A stretch of 64,000 nt of DNA from Aedes albopictus. Taxonomy: Eukaryota > Arthropoda > Insecta > Diptera > Culicidae. Under the pieces are notes generated by a model. The model saw only the letters and a program-made list of their open reading frames with translations. It did not search any database and was not told where the DNA came from. The position numbers and the translations under genes are program-made. Shown in pieces: positions 33,270 to 44,778 of the stretch (position 1 is its first letter; every line of letters begins with the position of its first letter). The stretch lies in assembly GCF_035046485.1 (NCBI RefSeq), contig NC_085138.1, positions 367,105,238-367,169,237 on the forward strand, given 5' to 3'.

Positions 33270-34035
33270 GGGGCCGTCCATATACCACGTGGACAGAAAA
33301 TTCATGGTTTTTTACCCCCTACCCCCTCCCCGTGGACAAGCGTGGACTTTTCATTGACCCCTACCCCCCTCCCCCAATGTCCACGTGGACATCCGAAAAA
33401 AAAAATGTTTTTTTATCATATTTCTCAAATAAATGAAAAAAGTGATTTTGAAAGTTTTTTTTCTGTATTGGTTTTTTGTTCTTCGTGAACAATGTCTTAA
33501 ATATAATTGAAAACTTTATAAAATACAAACATTCTATGACTTAAACATAGAATTTTTTTTCCTTAGATAGAATTACTTACATAGCATTTTTTTCCTTGAA
33601 GAAGTAACTTACAACTAAAAGTTAATGTATAATAATATGTATGAAAGAACTGCTGAAGAGAATCTCATCAATAATGCGACATAGGGTGGCAATGGGTATT
33701 ATCGGCAGGTTTGTTCTCTTCGTCATGGGGGGTTTTTGTCAGCCAAATTGCCTGAAACTTGGCCATACAATTCAGCTTAGTTGGGAAGGATTTGAGACCA
33801 ACTCTGAGTTCAATACGTTTCAAAAAAACCCCTAAGACGAAGAGAACAAAACGGCCGAGAATAGGTAATTTCCCCTAATTTGTTTCGTTTGTAGATTCTT
33901 GTTTCCTAATTTATATGTCAATGTTGTCCACGTGGACATTTGATGAACCCCCACCCCCTCTCCATGGACAAGCGTGGACTTTTCGCTAACCCCCCTCCCC
34001 CCTCTAAACTGTCCACGTGGTATATGGACGGCCCC
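33270..34035. mobile_element. PIF/Harbinger-like MITE (GTCCACGTGG type)
   Basis: The left end GGGGCCGTCCATATACCACG and its inverse at right, flanked by TAA (33267-33269, 34036-34038). Both arms carry GTCCACGTGGACA and GACAAGCGTGGACTTTTC with pyrimidine runs. It holds a nested MITE at 33684-33875. Confidence 0.8.
33684..33875. mobile_element. TA-flanked MITE nested in Harbinger-like MITE
   Basis: Left GGGTGGCAATGGGTATTATC and inverted right GGGGAAATTACCTATTCTCG. The arms share TTTTGTTCTCTTCGTC. TA at 33682-33683 and 33876-33877. Confidence 0.7.
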
Positions 34036-34170
34036 TAACTTACCATCCCTATCCACTAGCAACAACTCCTTCTTTCGGTAACTGTGAAGACGCAGAGGAA
34101 ATTTCTGTTTCTAGTTGAAACGGATGTCGCACTAACATTTTTTTTCCTTATTCGATATCCGTAAGTACTA

Positions 34171-36941
34171 GAGTGGGTCAACGTTGTATGGGAAAATTGA
34201 AATTTGATCACATCAACCCGGAACAACGTTTTTTCGATGCCTTTTATCATCCCAAACAACTGTGCAAAATTTGGGAGCGATCGGTTGCGTCCCCACATTC
34301 CGCATTGCGTTTGAAATTTGTATGAAGTTTTATATGGGAACACATACATTTTTGCATTTTCCTAATGATATGCTTAAATTTGTTTTAAACTATGTACCCA
34401 ATGATGTCAAAGTATAGCCTAGGGGATGCTGATCAACTTTGCCGAAGAGAGTAAGGTGCTAGAGCGACTCTGAAAAAAGTTATAAATGTCCAAAGTTAGA
34501 CACCTCCGCGCAACTACTAAAAACCATTTTTGCTGCCAACACTGCTGGTGCTTCAAATGATCACTTTATCCTTGCATTCCATTTTGATATTTCTGAACTT
34601 GATTTGTTCGACAGGGTTGTTTAAAAACAACAACTCATGGTCTCAGCCGTTTTTCTACGCATTTTTCCCTTATTTGTTTTTGAATCGCTAACAACATTCT
34701 TATTATTTTAGGAAAAGGCCGTCCTCTGGGGAATAATCGCGGTTCCGGATTTGTTCCAGGGGAGTAACGGACACACCTTTCATCCACTACTGGTGGCCTT
34801 TTTATGAAGTTACCTGAATCTGGTGAATGAAACTTCATAGCGTAACAAAAAGAATAATGTGAGAATTCTTTGTTCTGTATTTGTGCAGTTCTGATTATTT
34901 CATGAGCTCCGAAAAAAGAGTACAACTGTAAAACATATTTGGCCTTTTCAATCGAATGATCAACACCACCAAGATACATGGCGGATGCGATTTTCGCTTA
35001 ATTATATTGCCGGAGAATTCGACCTTCGGATATTCTTCAAAAATATTCGCAAACTGTATTCTTTCCTATATTAGCTGAGGAAAAATGATTGTATTTTTCA
35101 AATTGCTACATTATTAGTCAGTGTCCATTTAATTGTCATGTTTGTGTGTTTCTGTGAACCATTTTTTTTACAATCATGAACTAAACGATGACAAAACAGT
35201 TTTATTGCTCAAAACTGTTGAAACCACATCATAGGAATGATAATTACACAGCGCAACATTTTTTTGTCTCAAGAGCAAACTTATGTATCTCCGAAGGATT
35301 TTGGGCCGCTGAATCCGAATCCGGGCTCAGATTTGCTCCAACACGTCACAGTTTTAAGCTATACCTCAATTTATAGGGCAAAATATGCGATATTGAGCTT
35401 TTTGGACTGCAAGCCATTAAGCATGGAAATATTTTTTTTAAGCAATCAAAAGGTCAATTGGTCAATTAACATCTAAATTAACGACTCATGCAAAATATTT
35501 CGTTTGACAAAATCAAATTTGATAGATTTAAGCATTTTGTGTAAGTATGAAAACTTGCATGCAACTTTTGGAGGGTGACTTGTATGGGAAATATCGTACC
35601 TAACATCAATCGCTTAAAACTATCAAATTCGATTTGGTAAAACGAAATATTTTGCATGAGTCGTTAATTAGATGTCAATTGACAAATTAACCTTTTGATT
35701 GATAAAAAAATCTTTCCATTCTTAATGGCTTGCAGTCAAAAAAGCCTAAAATCACATGTTTTGCCCTATAAATTGAGGTATAGCTCAAAATTGTGACTTG
35801 TTGGAGCAAACATGAGCCCGGATTCGGATTCAGCGGCCCAAAATCTGTCAGAGACACATAAGTTTGCTCTTCAGACAAACCAAAAGTTAATTTTTGTTAC
35901 GCTGTGCTATCAATAACTGCTGCAGCGGCAGGTTCGGGGAGACTCTATACAATTACACATAATTAAAAATAAACATAATTAATAATCCAATTTCTGCAAA
36001 TAAAATGCTTGCAAAATTTATTCTATCGAGAATGAAATATTACATGTATCTGCGATGGTAGCCAAATTTCGCATATGAAAACTCCCACAAGGACAAGGAA
36101 ACCAGGTTTTAGACTTACTCCTGTGGTCGAAAGTATCAAAGCTCTTTTTATTGCTCTTGGTTCGCATAGTAAAAAAATTGATCACAAGCCGGGCTACAGA
36201 AATACTGTAAAACTGCTATCTTCCTTGAGGAATTCTGGAACAACCTCGAAAGTTATCCGTGTGGTCAAAATTTCCAAAATCTCTTGCACAATTCTTTTCC
36301 CAGATATGTCGCAAGCCAGGTTAAAGGGAATGGCTGAAAAAGTCGCCACCGAGTCAGAAAGATGAATATTGGTTGCTCCTCGTACTCCTCTAAAACATTT
36401 TCGGAACTATTCCTCAAAAGCTGACCTAAAATTATAAGAATATTAAAAAAAATAATAATAAAGGTAAACGTAGAAAATCAACTGGAAAACATTTTTGAGC
36501 TTCCTAAGTGTTGTTTGTTGATGAAATGGGGTTTGGTTTCCATGTAATGTCAGAATGGAATGCAAGGATAAAGTGATCATTTTAGCACCAGCAGTGTTGG
36601 CAGCAAACATGGTTTTTAGTAGTTGCGCGGAGGTATCTAACTTTGGACATTAATATTTTTTTTCAGAGTCGCTCTAGCACCTTACTCTCATCGGCAAAGT
36701 TGATCAGCATCCCCTAGGCTATACTTTAACATAATTGGTTACATAGTTTAAAACAAATTTAAGCATATCATTAGGAAAATGCAAAAATGTATGTGTTCCC
36801 ATATAAAACTCCATACAAATTTCAAACGCAATGCGGAATGTGGGAACGCAACCGATCGCTCCCAAATTTTGCACAGTTGTTTGGGATGATAAAAGGCATC
36901 GAAAAACTTTGTTCCGGAAAAATGACCATGTTGACCCAGTC
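34171..36941. mobile_element. Large palindromic TA-flanked element
   Basis: Arms of about 400 bp (34171-34590 and 36545-36941) are inverse copies. Shared words include CGATGCCTTTTATCATCCC, AAATTTGGGAGCGATCGGTT and TAAGGTGCTAGAGCGACTC. Left end GAGTGGGTCAACG, right inverted GACTGGGTCAACA. TA at 34169-34170 and 36942-36943. Between the arms are two unrecognised frames (34635-34979 minus, 114 aa; 36075-36365 plus, 96 aa), possibly transposase remnants, and a second palindrome at 35247-35906. Confidence 0.75.
35247..35906. mobile_element. Inner palindromic MITE
   Basis: The left arm starts CACAGCGCAACATTTTTTTG; the right arm inverted starts CACAGCGTAACAAAAATTAA. Both carry GAGCAAACTTATGT and TTTTGGGCCGCTGAATCCGA, inverse over about 300 bp, with a centre near 35560. 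TA precedes the left end; on the right TA is one base away. Confidence 0.7.
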
Positions 36942-36943
36942 TA

Positions 36944-37892
36944 GTAAGTACGTATTCGGAACCGTTCTTGAGTTACTGACTTTACACAACAAGGGACTCT
37001 CAAAAATGCACTTTGAGAACGGTAAACCTCAATTTTTGGTAGTCTAGTTAATCCGAGCAGAAGGACTTACCTTACAAATACCATGCAAAGAACAACCTGC
37101 GGTCTAATTTTTAAAATTGTTATCGCTATATTATTCTACGAAATTTTATGAGAACATCGGAAATATAAATTGGAGATCTGCGGTAATGATATGGTATTGC
37201 TAATTTAGCAGTGAAAATAACTAAATAACAAGTTTTGTTATTACATCCTGGAGCTATCGAATAAATGAACAATTTAATAATAGAATATGTTATGACTTTG
37301 CTATTCATTACCTTTTGGATAACAAATTCAGCACTGGAAATTCTGGTATACTTTCATTATTGGAATAATAAGACTTGTTATTTTTTTTTTTTGGTGTAAT
37401 TTATACAGAATTAAGATAAGATACCCCGGGGCAAGTGAGAATCCGGGGAAAGTGAGACCTACAGCTATTATTTTTATTATTATCTATTTTCAAGGCAAAC
37501 GTTTGACATGGTTAAGTCTTAGGAAAAGCATTATATTTTTCGAAATCATCTGTTTTTCATATTTTGGTCTATTATTTTATTATTTTTTTCGTTTTTCGCT
37601 GCAGAATGAGTTTTTCTTTATTTATTGATTTATTTAATGATCGTAAAATTATGAAAAGCAAGTTTTTAAATCTTCCGTCATCTAACTTTATGGTGCTCTT
37701 TGTAAAAAAAATCAATTAATTCTGCACGAGCTGCTAGATTTAAATCAACTTTTTTCTTAGTGATTCGTTATTATATGTGTTACGTAATTTATGCACGATA
37801 CCACAAAACTCTTCCAACACTAATCTCCGAACATAGTTATTCGTATAAGGTATTTATAATTTATGCTACCTTACAAGCAGCAACTATATTAA
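36944..37892. other. AT-rich; isolated element end CCCCGGGGCAAGTGAGA
   Basis: At 37423 the phrase CCCCGGGGCAAGTGAGAATC followed by CCGGGGAAAGTGAGACC looks like one end of a transposable element. I did not find the partner end. Otherwise no gene. Confidence 0.4.
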
Positions 37893-38008
37893 CCCTAAAA
37901 GGGATACCTTCATGGCCTCATTTTCGTCACCTCGCTGAGTGTGTTCCATCAAAGACGAGCTCTGAAAGGCGCCTGGGGTCCAATGGACCCCAGGTATCCC
38001 TTTTAGGG
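37893..38008. mobile_element. piggyBac-like MITE with TTAA duplication
   Basis: The ends CCCTAAAAGGGATACCT are inverted, and TTAA lies at 37889-37892 and 38009-38012. CCC start plus TTAA is the piggyBac signature. 116 bp, with GGGGTCCAATGGACCCC near the right end. Confidence 0.85.
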
Positions 38009-38157
38009 TTAAGCCATTTGTACAAACGTTCCCCGTGAAACGGAGTAAATGAAGATCTGCTACACTTTTCATTACATATGTATAGATTGCAAAAATTTTG
38101 AAAACAGTTTCAATGCCCATTAATATGGAGAAATATACCAACAATATCTTTTAGAAC

Positions 38158-38422
38158 CTTCTTCTTCTTCTTTATGGCTCGACGTCCCCACTGGGACTTG
38201 GCCTGCCTCACTTCAACTTAGTGTTCTTTGAGCACTTCCACAGTTATTAATTGAAGGGCTTTCTTTGCCTGCCATTGCATGAATTTGTATATTGTGAGGC
38301 AGGCACAATGATACACTATGCCCAGGGAATCGAGAAAATGTTCCCGACTGGAACGGGAATCGAACCCGCCGTCTCTGGATTGGCGATCCATAGCCTTAAC
38401 CACTAGGCTAACTGGAGACCCC
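38158..38422 (-). mobile_element. Feilai-like tRNA-derived SINE
   Basis: The minus strand starts GGGGTCTCCAGTTAGCCTAG TGGTTA (A box) with CGGGTTCGATTCCCGTTCC (B box), a conserved body, and a GAA triplet tail (AAGAAGAAGAAG). The triplet tail fits the Feilai SINE of Aedes. No clear target duplication. Confidence 0.82.
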
Positions 38423-38741
38423 ATTGGAATTATAAAATTATTTGTGTTTAGAATGTTTTTGCATTGCAAAATCGAACAAGCACTTTTTAGGTCCCACTAG
38501 CCCCGGAGTACCGTATTCGTTTTTATTATTTTGCCTCTTATTTCCACCCAATGAGGGTATATCATGGTATGACAGTATTTAACGAAGATACATTAATATA
38601 TTATTTAGTTGTTATATTTTTCTGCTCGGGAATACAGGAATAGCAAGTACGAACTGTACGATGTAAGTTGTAAATTTCATTTTGTAAAGATGGAAGTCCA
38701 AGTCCTGCGTTCGAAATTCCAGCAGATTGATATTGCCACGG

Positions 38742-38815
38742 GTGGGGGGGGGGGGGTTTGTGGTTTGGAATTGGGGGTTTAGGGTTAAAACAGACCCCCC
38801 CCCCCCCAAACCAAC
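38742..38815. repeat. G-run / C-run inverted repeat
   Basis: A run of 13 G (38744-38756) followed by TTTGTGGTTTGG faces a run of 13 C (38795-38807) followed by AAACC. It can form a hairpin or G-quadruplex. Probably a decayed MITE. Confidence 0.6.
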
Positions 38816-38838
38816 ATTTCTTGAATAAATTTCCAGTA

Positions 38839-39326
38839 GGGTAAGTGTACTAATTATGGCTATAGTACCAATAATTCGCCATAGTTAATTTTCACCCTTT
38901 AACGATGTAAATCAACAACAAAACTTTTGTGAACAATAGATCACGTTCACAAGAGATAGTCGCTCTCATTTAAACTCCACGTTTTCCTCAAATCATGGTA
39001 GAAATAAATCATTTTCCTTAAAATTTCGGCTTCCTTGCACCCTTTTTCGCCATAGTGTATCAGTTATGGCTAACCCCATAAGGAATGCATGCAAATAGTG
39101 CGAAAAGGAACCGAAGTTAAAAAATATAACCATAACTGGTATAGGGTTCCTATCATTGGCACACGCTGTAATCAATACTAAAAGTAATTTTGGCTCCGTT
39201 TGTATATTTTTCCTGTAAAGTATGTAAACTAAGCTGTCTTTTAACTTATTGATGACATTCGTTGGTATTCTCATTATTTTTATAAATAGCTTTCCTTAGG
39301 TAGTGCCATAACTGGTACACTTACCC
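38839..39326. mobile_element. TA-flanked MITE (GGGTAAGTGTAC ends)
   Basis: The left end GGGTAAGTGTACTAATTATG and inverted right end GGGTAAGTGTACCAGTTATG, TA at 38837-38838 and 39327-39328. 488 bp, interior rich in GCCATA / TATGGC. The frame at 38993-39274 (minus) is not recognised. Confidence 0.8.
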
Positions 39327-39328
39327 TA

Positions 39329-41125
39329 TAAAACGCTTTGTGGCGAAAAAAAAATTTCGGCTGCTCCGCTATTTTCAACCTACGACTCAAATTGACTGTA
39401 TATATTTACGCAATGTGAGTATTGAATTGAAAAAAAGCTATTATTCAACATCGAAAACCCTTCCCAGAGCAAATTTCTGGCTACGCTAGTGAATATTGCA
39501 TAATTTGACGCAATTACATTTTAAGATACATTTATTATGAATTTCTTGTCTTTGCATCATTTTTTCCCTTAGTATACAACTGTACACTCATCACATAAAC
39601 ATATAATAGCACAAAGTCAACTGTTAAACAGCTACCATCACCAAGAACCAGACCGAAACCGAAAAAAATATCGTGGCAATATCGACCGAACGACTTTTCC
39701 TATCTCGGCTTCTTTCTTGTGAAAACAAATGCTTCACTTTGTAGAATAAATAATGGAGAAAGAGCTGCTCAATGCAAGCCAGAGCCACTTATCAGAAGTT
39801 CTTTTCTTCCCATTCTGCTTTCTCTATTTACCCAACGTTGATCGTCATACGTTTGGTACTCACTGTATACAAACCCGCGAGCAGCAATAAAACTTCAGTG
39901 TTTAGTTTTACCGATAGTTTCTACTCCATTATTACTACAGCACGCACTATCAAGCCATCATGGTGCGATGAAACATGAAACAGTTTCTCCTGCTTTTCTA
40001 GTTCTACAATAAAATCAAGTTCGTTAAAATATGTTCTCCCTAACTCGTCAGCCAACTCTTTCCACTTTTTCCCCGTAAAATTGAATCCAATGTGTAAACA
40101 CCCTCCAGATTTAATTCAATTAGGTTGTAAATTTGAGAAAAATCAAACCTCAACCGAAACAATCAACGGTTGCATCAACTGTGGCACCCCTTTTTACTTC
40201 TCCGCTATACTCACGGTGGTGCGTTGCGTAGTCAACAATAACGTCCAAATTGTTCCCTAATCACGATCATCACCATGGGACGGAAACTCATGAAAGGCAT
40301 CAGACGTCAGGCTGATAAGCAGAGTCACACCCCTTCGCAGGGAAAATGTTGTTGTAGTGCACATACAAATTAGGGGATGTAAACGGGACGAGGCTGGTTG
40401 TGTAGGCAGGCAGTCAGTGACGACTGCGGTGATGGTGGTGGTGGGAGGATTCGGAAAATAAAACTCAGTTTATCGCCGTTTTCACGGCTTTTCCCGGTGC
40501 ATTTTACGGTGGGTTGTGTTAAGAGGGGGAGTTTCATACATAACGTCATTCTTTTTTTTAGGAACAATTGCAAGTTTGATCTTTGGTCAACTGGCACAAC
40601 ATTTAGTGTTTTCGTTAAGCTTTTTTGTAAAGTTTTACTATTCCTTGCCCAAAAATGACGTAGTTTCCTACTGGCCCTTAGTAGAAGTGTCGATATGCGA
40701 TAGCTATCTGAGCGGTGTTGGGAAAACGGGGAAAAATAAAAATTGTTCGCGGGAAGTATCAATAGCAATTGAGATAATTTTGTAAGAAACTTTTGCGATT
40801 ATTTAGAAAGTTTTTTTTTTTCAATTTTAGTTGTTGGTGTTCGATGATCATTTCTGCAATGAAGAATTCGTCATTGATATTATCGTCATCATGGAAATTT
40901 CGAAAGCAGTATTCTCATTCAAAACACAAATGTTCTTTATGAAAATGTATTCACTGTATTCCAGATGGAGAATGGAATATAATGAATACATTTTCATTAT
41001 AAAAAAATAAGCTTTGAAAGAGAAAATTGCTTTGAAATTTCAATAATGATGGTGGTATCAATAACAAATCCTTCAACCTTAAAACCCTATACTATCTTTG
41101 TCAAAACACCAGTTTAACGTTCGTA
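39329..41125. other. Mostly unique region, no gene recognised
   Basis: 1.8 kb largely free of recognisable repeats. The segment 40370-40800 has overlapping frames on both strands but no domain. A CT-rich splice-acceptor-like TTCTTTTTTTTAG lies at about 40549. It might be intronic or regulatory DNA of the Sox gene. Confidence 0.45.
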
Positions 41126-41200
41126 CAGGGGATAAACAAAATGATCGGGACAGGCAAAATATTCACTTTTCAAAAAACGGTCAACTAGATGTAACTTTTC
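41126..41200. mobile_element. Solo end of the CAGGGGATAGACAAAATGAT family
   Basis: Matches the end of 31400-32383 for about 75 bp (CAGGGGATAAACAAAATGAT), preceded by TA, then stops abruptly at the R1 fragment. Confidence 0.75.
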
Positions 41201-42512
41201 AACTAGGGCTTGGCCTTGGCCTATCCTCCCTTCTTCTACGTAATGTCAGCTGTTGTTATAGAATACTGTACCGAACTGCCAGGTTATATCTATAAGTGTA
41301 GGCATCGTCTACCTTCCGGTTTGAACTACTTGCTAAGCCAGGACTACAAAAAGTCACTTCGATGATCTACTCTGCTCCGTTTCAACTAAACGTACTTTTG
41401 GTACCAACATGAGCCAGATCGACATCTAGCATGACCAGTTCCTCTAGCAGGATCTGACCCTGCTGATTCGTGAAGCGTCTTCCTCATTCCACGGCCCAGG
41501 CATTGAAATCACTCGCTATTACCACCGTCCTTCGACCTGTCAGCACGGTCGTCATACAGTCCAGCATTTGCGTGAACTGCTCGATCGACCACCGCTGAAG
41601 TGCATAACGGCTACAGAACAAGATTCCGCTCACTTTGGCGACACGAATTCCTCGTAAGTAGTAAACACCAACTCCTGGACAGGATTCTGGACCCATCTGC
41701 GACCCAATTGTCGTTCCCGGCGGGTACTTGGTATGGGTCCGATATGATGGCGATATCTGTCCCCCACTCAGAAACTGCCTGACAAAGCAGTTGTTGAACT
41801 GCAGCACAGTGGTTCCGGTTCAGCTGCGTTACCTGCAATGTGATTTGTCAGCTACGGCTCTTCTGAAGGCCGGGCACATTGCACCTCCAGTTGGGGTACA
41901 TGTTTTTCGCGGATTTCCAGGAGCAAATCAACCACGTGCGTGCAGCCTTGGTCCTTCTGGCCTTGGTGCAGCCTTGGTCCATCGCCTGCACAGCTTGCTC
42001 CTGTCAGGGCCTTTACAGTCCCATGACTTGTGTCCTGGTTCCAGACACTTGAAGTAGACCTTCGGTGACTTGTGAAACGTCAGTTGGCATGCTGAGCTGA
42101 TCATCCCATTTAAGCTTCCCCAGTTTAACGGATCTATTTACGTTCGTAACAGGTAGCTGTACCCTGGCTATCTGCGTTCTTGCTGGGCCTTTCCATAACC
42201 GAACAGCTGCGTTGATCACCTGCACCCCGCACTGTTGCCGCAGTCCCGTCACAAACTCTTGCACGTCAGAGATCTCGTCTAGGTTCTTCACCTTCAGATT
42301 CGCCTCCACTGTAAGAGCCCTCACCTCGACACCCTCGCACAGGACCCCTTCTACCAGACTATGGTAGGCAGCGCCCTTACGCTCTTTGTCGCACTTGAGC
42401 TCGAGGATCATTTCACCTGTACGAAACTAATACTGCCCACGTCGGCTCCCAGATTCACTAGCTTGGCGTCAATTCTCATCGCCTTCAAGATTTCCGAGTA
42501 CTTATGCCTGTG

Positions 42513-42656
42513 CACAGGGTCAAATATTTGACAAGGGAAGAACTCAAGAACCAACATCAGTTTGACACTAATGAAAATTCGATCGAGTCAAACAATATGT
42601 TGACTATTGGTTTTGTTGAGCATTGGTTTCTTTTTGGACAAATATTTGACCCTGTG
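42513..42656. mobile_element. MITE with CACAGGGTCAAATATTTG ends, nested in R1
   Basis: The ends CACAGGGTCAAATATTTGAC and its inverse (AATATTTGACCCTGTG) lie 144 bp apart. A related, diverged copy is at about 63428-63550 (shared AACATTGGTT, TTTGACACTAATGAA and TCGAGTCAAAC words). Confidence 0.75.
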
Positions 42657-42702
42657 TACTACTAGCTTTAGACTATTCAGTCTTGATGGCGAATGTGTCA
42701 CT

Positions 42703-43806
42703 TAGAAGTGGCTCAAGACTACGCGCAGCAGTTGGCAGTGGCCCTACCAACGGAAGAGCAGCTTGGCGCAGCTACACTTGAAGAGGGCTGGAGGGACATC
42801 CGATCCGCCATAGGTAGTACCTCGGTTACAGCACTAGGCTTCGCGACTCCGAATCACAGAAACGACTGGTACGACGGCGAATGTGAACAGTTGAAAAACG
42901 AGAAGCATGGGCGAGAATGCTGCAACACCGTACGAGTGCGAATGAGGCACGTTACAAACAGGCGCGGAACAGGCAGAACTGAGTCTTCCGGATGAAGAAG
43001 CGCCGTATTATTGCTCGTAAATTTGAGACGATGGCGGAAACGTACATTCGACTAAAGAGTGAAACCAGGCGAATCGGATTGGTCATTAATGTGTCGAAGA
43101 CAATGTACATGATGGCAAAGGGCTCCAGGGAGGAATCACCGCGCCCGCCACCCCGAATTTATATCGACGGTGATGAAATCGAGGTGGTTGAAGAATTCGT
43201 GTACTTGGGCTCACTGGTGACCGACGACAACAGCAGAGAAGTTCAGAGGCGCATTGTGGCAGGAAATCGTGCCTACTTTGGACTCCGCAGAACTCTACGA
43301 TTGAATAAAGTTCGTCGTAACACGAAGTTAACCATCTACAAAACGTTGATTAGACCGGTCGTCCTCTATGGGCACGAAACATGGACCCTACGTGCAGAGG
43401 ACCAACGCGCCCTTGGAGTTTTCGAACGGAAGGTGTTGCGTACCATCTACGGCGGAGTGCAGATGGACGACGGGACTTGGAGAAGGCGAATGAACCACGA
43501 GCTGCATCAGCTGCTGGGAGAACCAACCATCGTCCATACCGCGAAAATCGAGAGGCTACGGTAGGCGGGTCACATCATCAGGATGTCGGATAGCAACCCG
43601 ACTAAAATGGTTCTCGAGAGTCATCTTGGTACAAGAAGACGTGGAGCGCAGCGAGCTAGGTGGGTCGACCAAGTGGAGGACGATCTGCGGACCCTACGCA
43701 GAGTGCGGAACTGGAGACAAACAGCCATGGACCGAGTGGAATGGAGGCGGCTACTATGTACAGCAGAGGCCACCCCGGCCTTAGCCTGACCGGTAAGGTA
43801 AGTAAA
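42703..43806 (+). mobile_element. RTE-clade copy inserted in R1, 15-bp duplication
   Basis: Flanked by GGCGAATGTGTCACT at 42688-42702 and 43807-43821. It starts within the linker (VAQDYAQQLAVALPTEEQ), so it is 5' truncated. An internal deletion after the RNDWYDGEC block joins to the late RT region ETYIRLKSETRRIGLVIN. Then come YKTLIRPVVLYGHETW, VLRTIYGGVQMDDGTWRRR and, after a TAG at 43562-43564, the tail WAGHIIRMSDSNP. The end is ...GGTAAGGTAAGTAAA. Confidence 0.88.
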
Positions 43807-44445
43807 GGCGAATGTGTCACTCTTCAAATGCTTGACTCCTACTCTCCAGTGTCACTTAGGTTTGGTGTCCCTACGCTCCAGCCCATCCTTTGCCTTCTAC
43901 ATTCTCTTACAGAGCGCATCATAATATTCCAGAGCACGCCCTCCCCCTGACCCACGCTATCTTGTTGTTGCTGTTGGGTGCAACCCCCTGTTTCCTTCAA
44001 TACAGAACGAGCCGGTCTTTTCAGGCCCACCCTTACCAGCTTTTCGGGACGCCTGGATAGGGTTCGACTTACCAGTATTACTGTCGATTTTTGGAGTTAA
44101 CAGCCGACTAGGCTTGCGGACGCCACCTGGTAGATCCTCACCTGACGATTGTCTCACACCCTTCTGCGAATGCTTGTCGTAAGCACCAAATCCACCGCAC
44201 TTTTGGGGCTGCCCACGGAAGCAAAGGCCTCCGAATGGGGAGACATCGGAACCTTTGACTTTGCGTGTTCTGCCGCTGCCGCAGTTGCCAAGAGTTTCTG
44301 ATGGTCCTGCCTGGCCACCATCATTGACTTCCGCAATCCTTGCAAAGTCGATTATGTAATCAAGCTGCTGCGCATCCGCCTCGATCACAGAGAGCCCATC
44401 TCGATTCTTGTTGATGGCTCTCATAAACCACACTCTGTCCCGACA

Positions 44446-44611
44446 AACTACCCAAGTAACCAGTAAGCATTTAAATTAGTAGTCCTGCAGCATTATAGTT
44501 GACCTTATGACAAGGCATTTAATGCTAGTTGGCCGTATATACGCCTAAAATGCAATCCAACAGCAGGTTTTGGCAATAAACGGGCTGCCTAAGTGCAACT
44601 CATTCCGGAAC
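44446..44611. repeat. Partial dispersed repeat (CAGTAAGCATTTAAAT)
   Basis: The phrase AAGTAACCAGTAAGCATTTA (44454) is related to the inverse of AAATGCTTAGTGGTTACC (46555), marking two parts of one dispersed family. No coding. Confidence 0.4.
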
Positions 44612-44775
44612 GGGGCCATTCATAAACCACGTAGACTTTTTTGGGGGGAGAGGGGGTCCGGCCAAAGTCTACGCTCCATACAAATTTCAAAATTTTTGTA
44701 TGGGCAAAAGTCTACGAGGGGGGAGGGGGGTCTGAGATTTCCAAATTTTGGTCTACGTGGTTTATGAACAGCCCC
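44612..44775. mobile_element. PIF/Harbinger-like MITE, compact copy
   Basis: The left end GGGGCCATTCATAAACCACG and inverted right end GGGGCTGTTCATAAACCACG. AAC flanks it on both sides (44609-44611, 44776-44778). The interior GTCTACGCTCCATACAAATT is shared with 29567-30246. Confidence 0.75.
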
Positions 44776-44778
44776 AAC

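Larger units (their letters stand above)
41205..44445 (-). mobile_element. R1-clade retrotransposon fragment (ORF1 gag and ORF2 endonuclease)
   Basis: The minus strand from 44433 carries the N-terminal part of an ORF1 protein. After two insertions, 42411-42013 gives the conserved gag region (ILELKCDKERKGAAYHSLVE, GLRQQCGVQVINAAVRLWKG). A zinc-knuckle stretch CLEPGHKSWDCKGPDRSKLC follows at about 42060-41990, then ORF2 starts (LNRNHCAAVQQLLCQAV near 41820). The endonuclease SDFNAWAVEW lies at about 41500. Frameshifts are present. The RT is missing because the copy stops at about 41205. Confidence 0.82.

Noticed and set aside
34635..34979. Frame containing LGGVD, considered as piggyBac transposase (MGGVD motif)
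   Set aside because: Only five residues match, and the host element has TA and not TTAA flanks.
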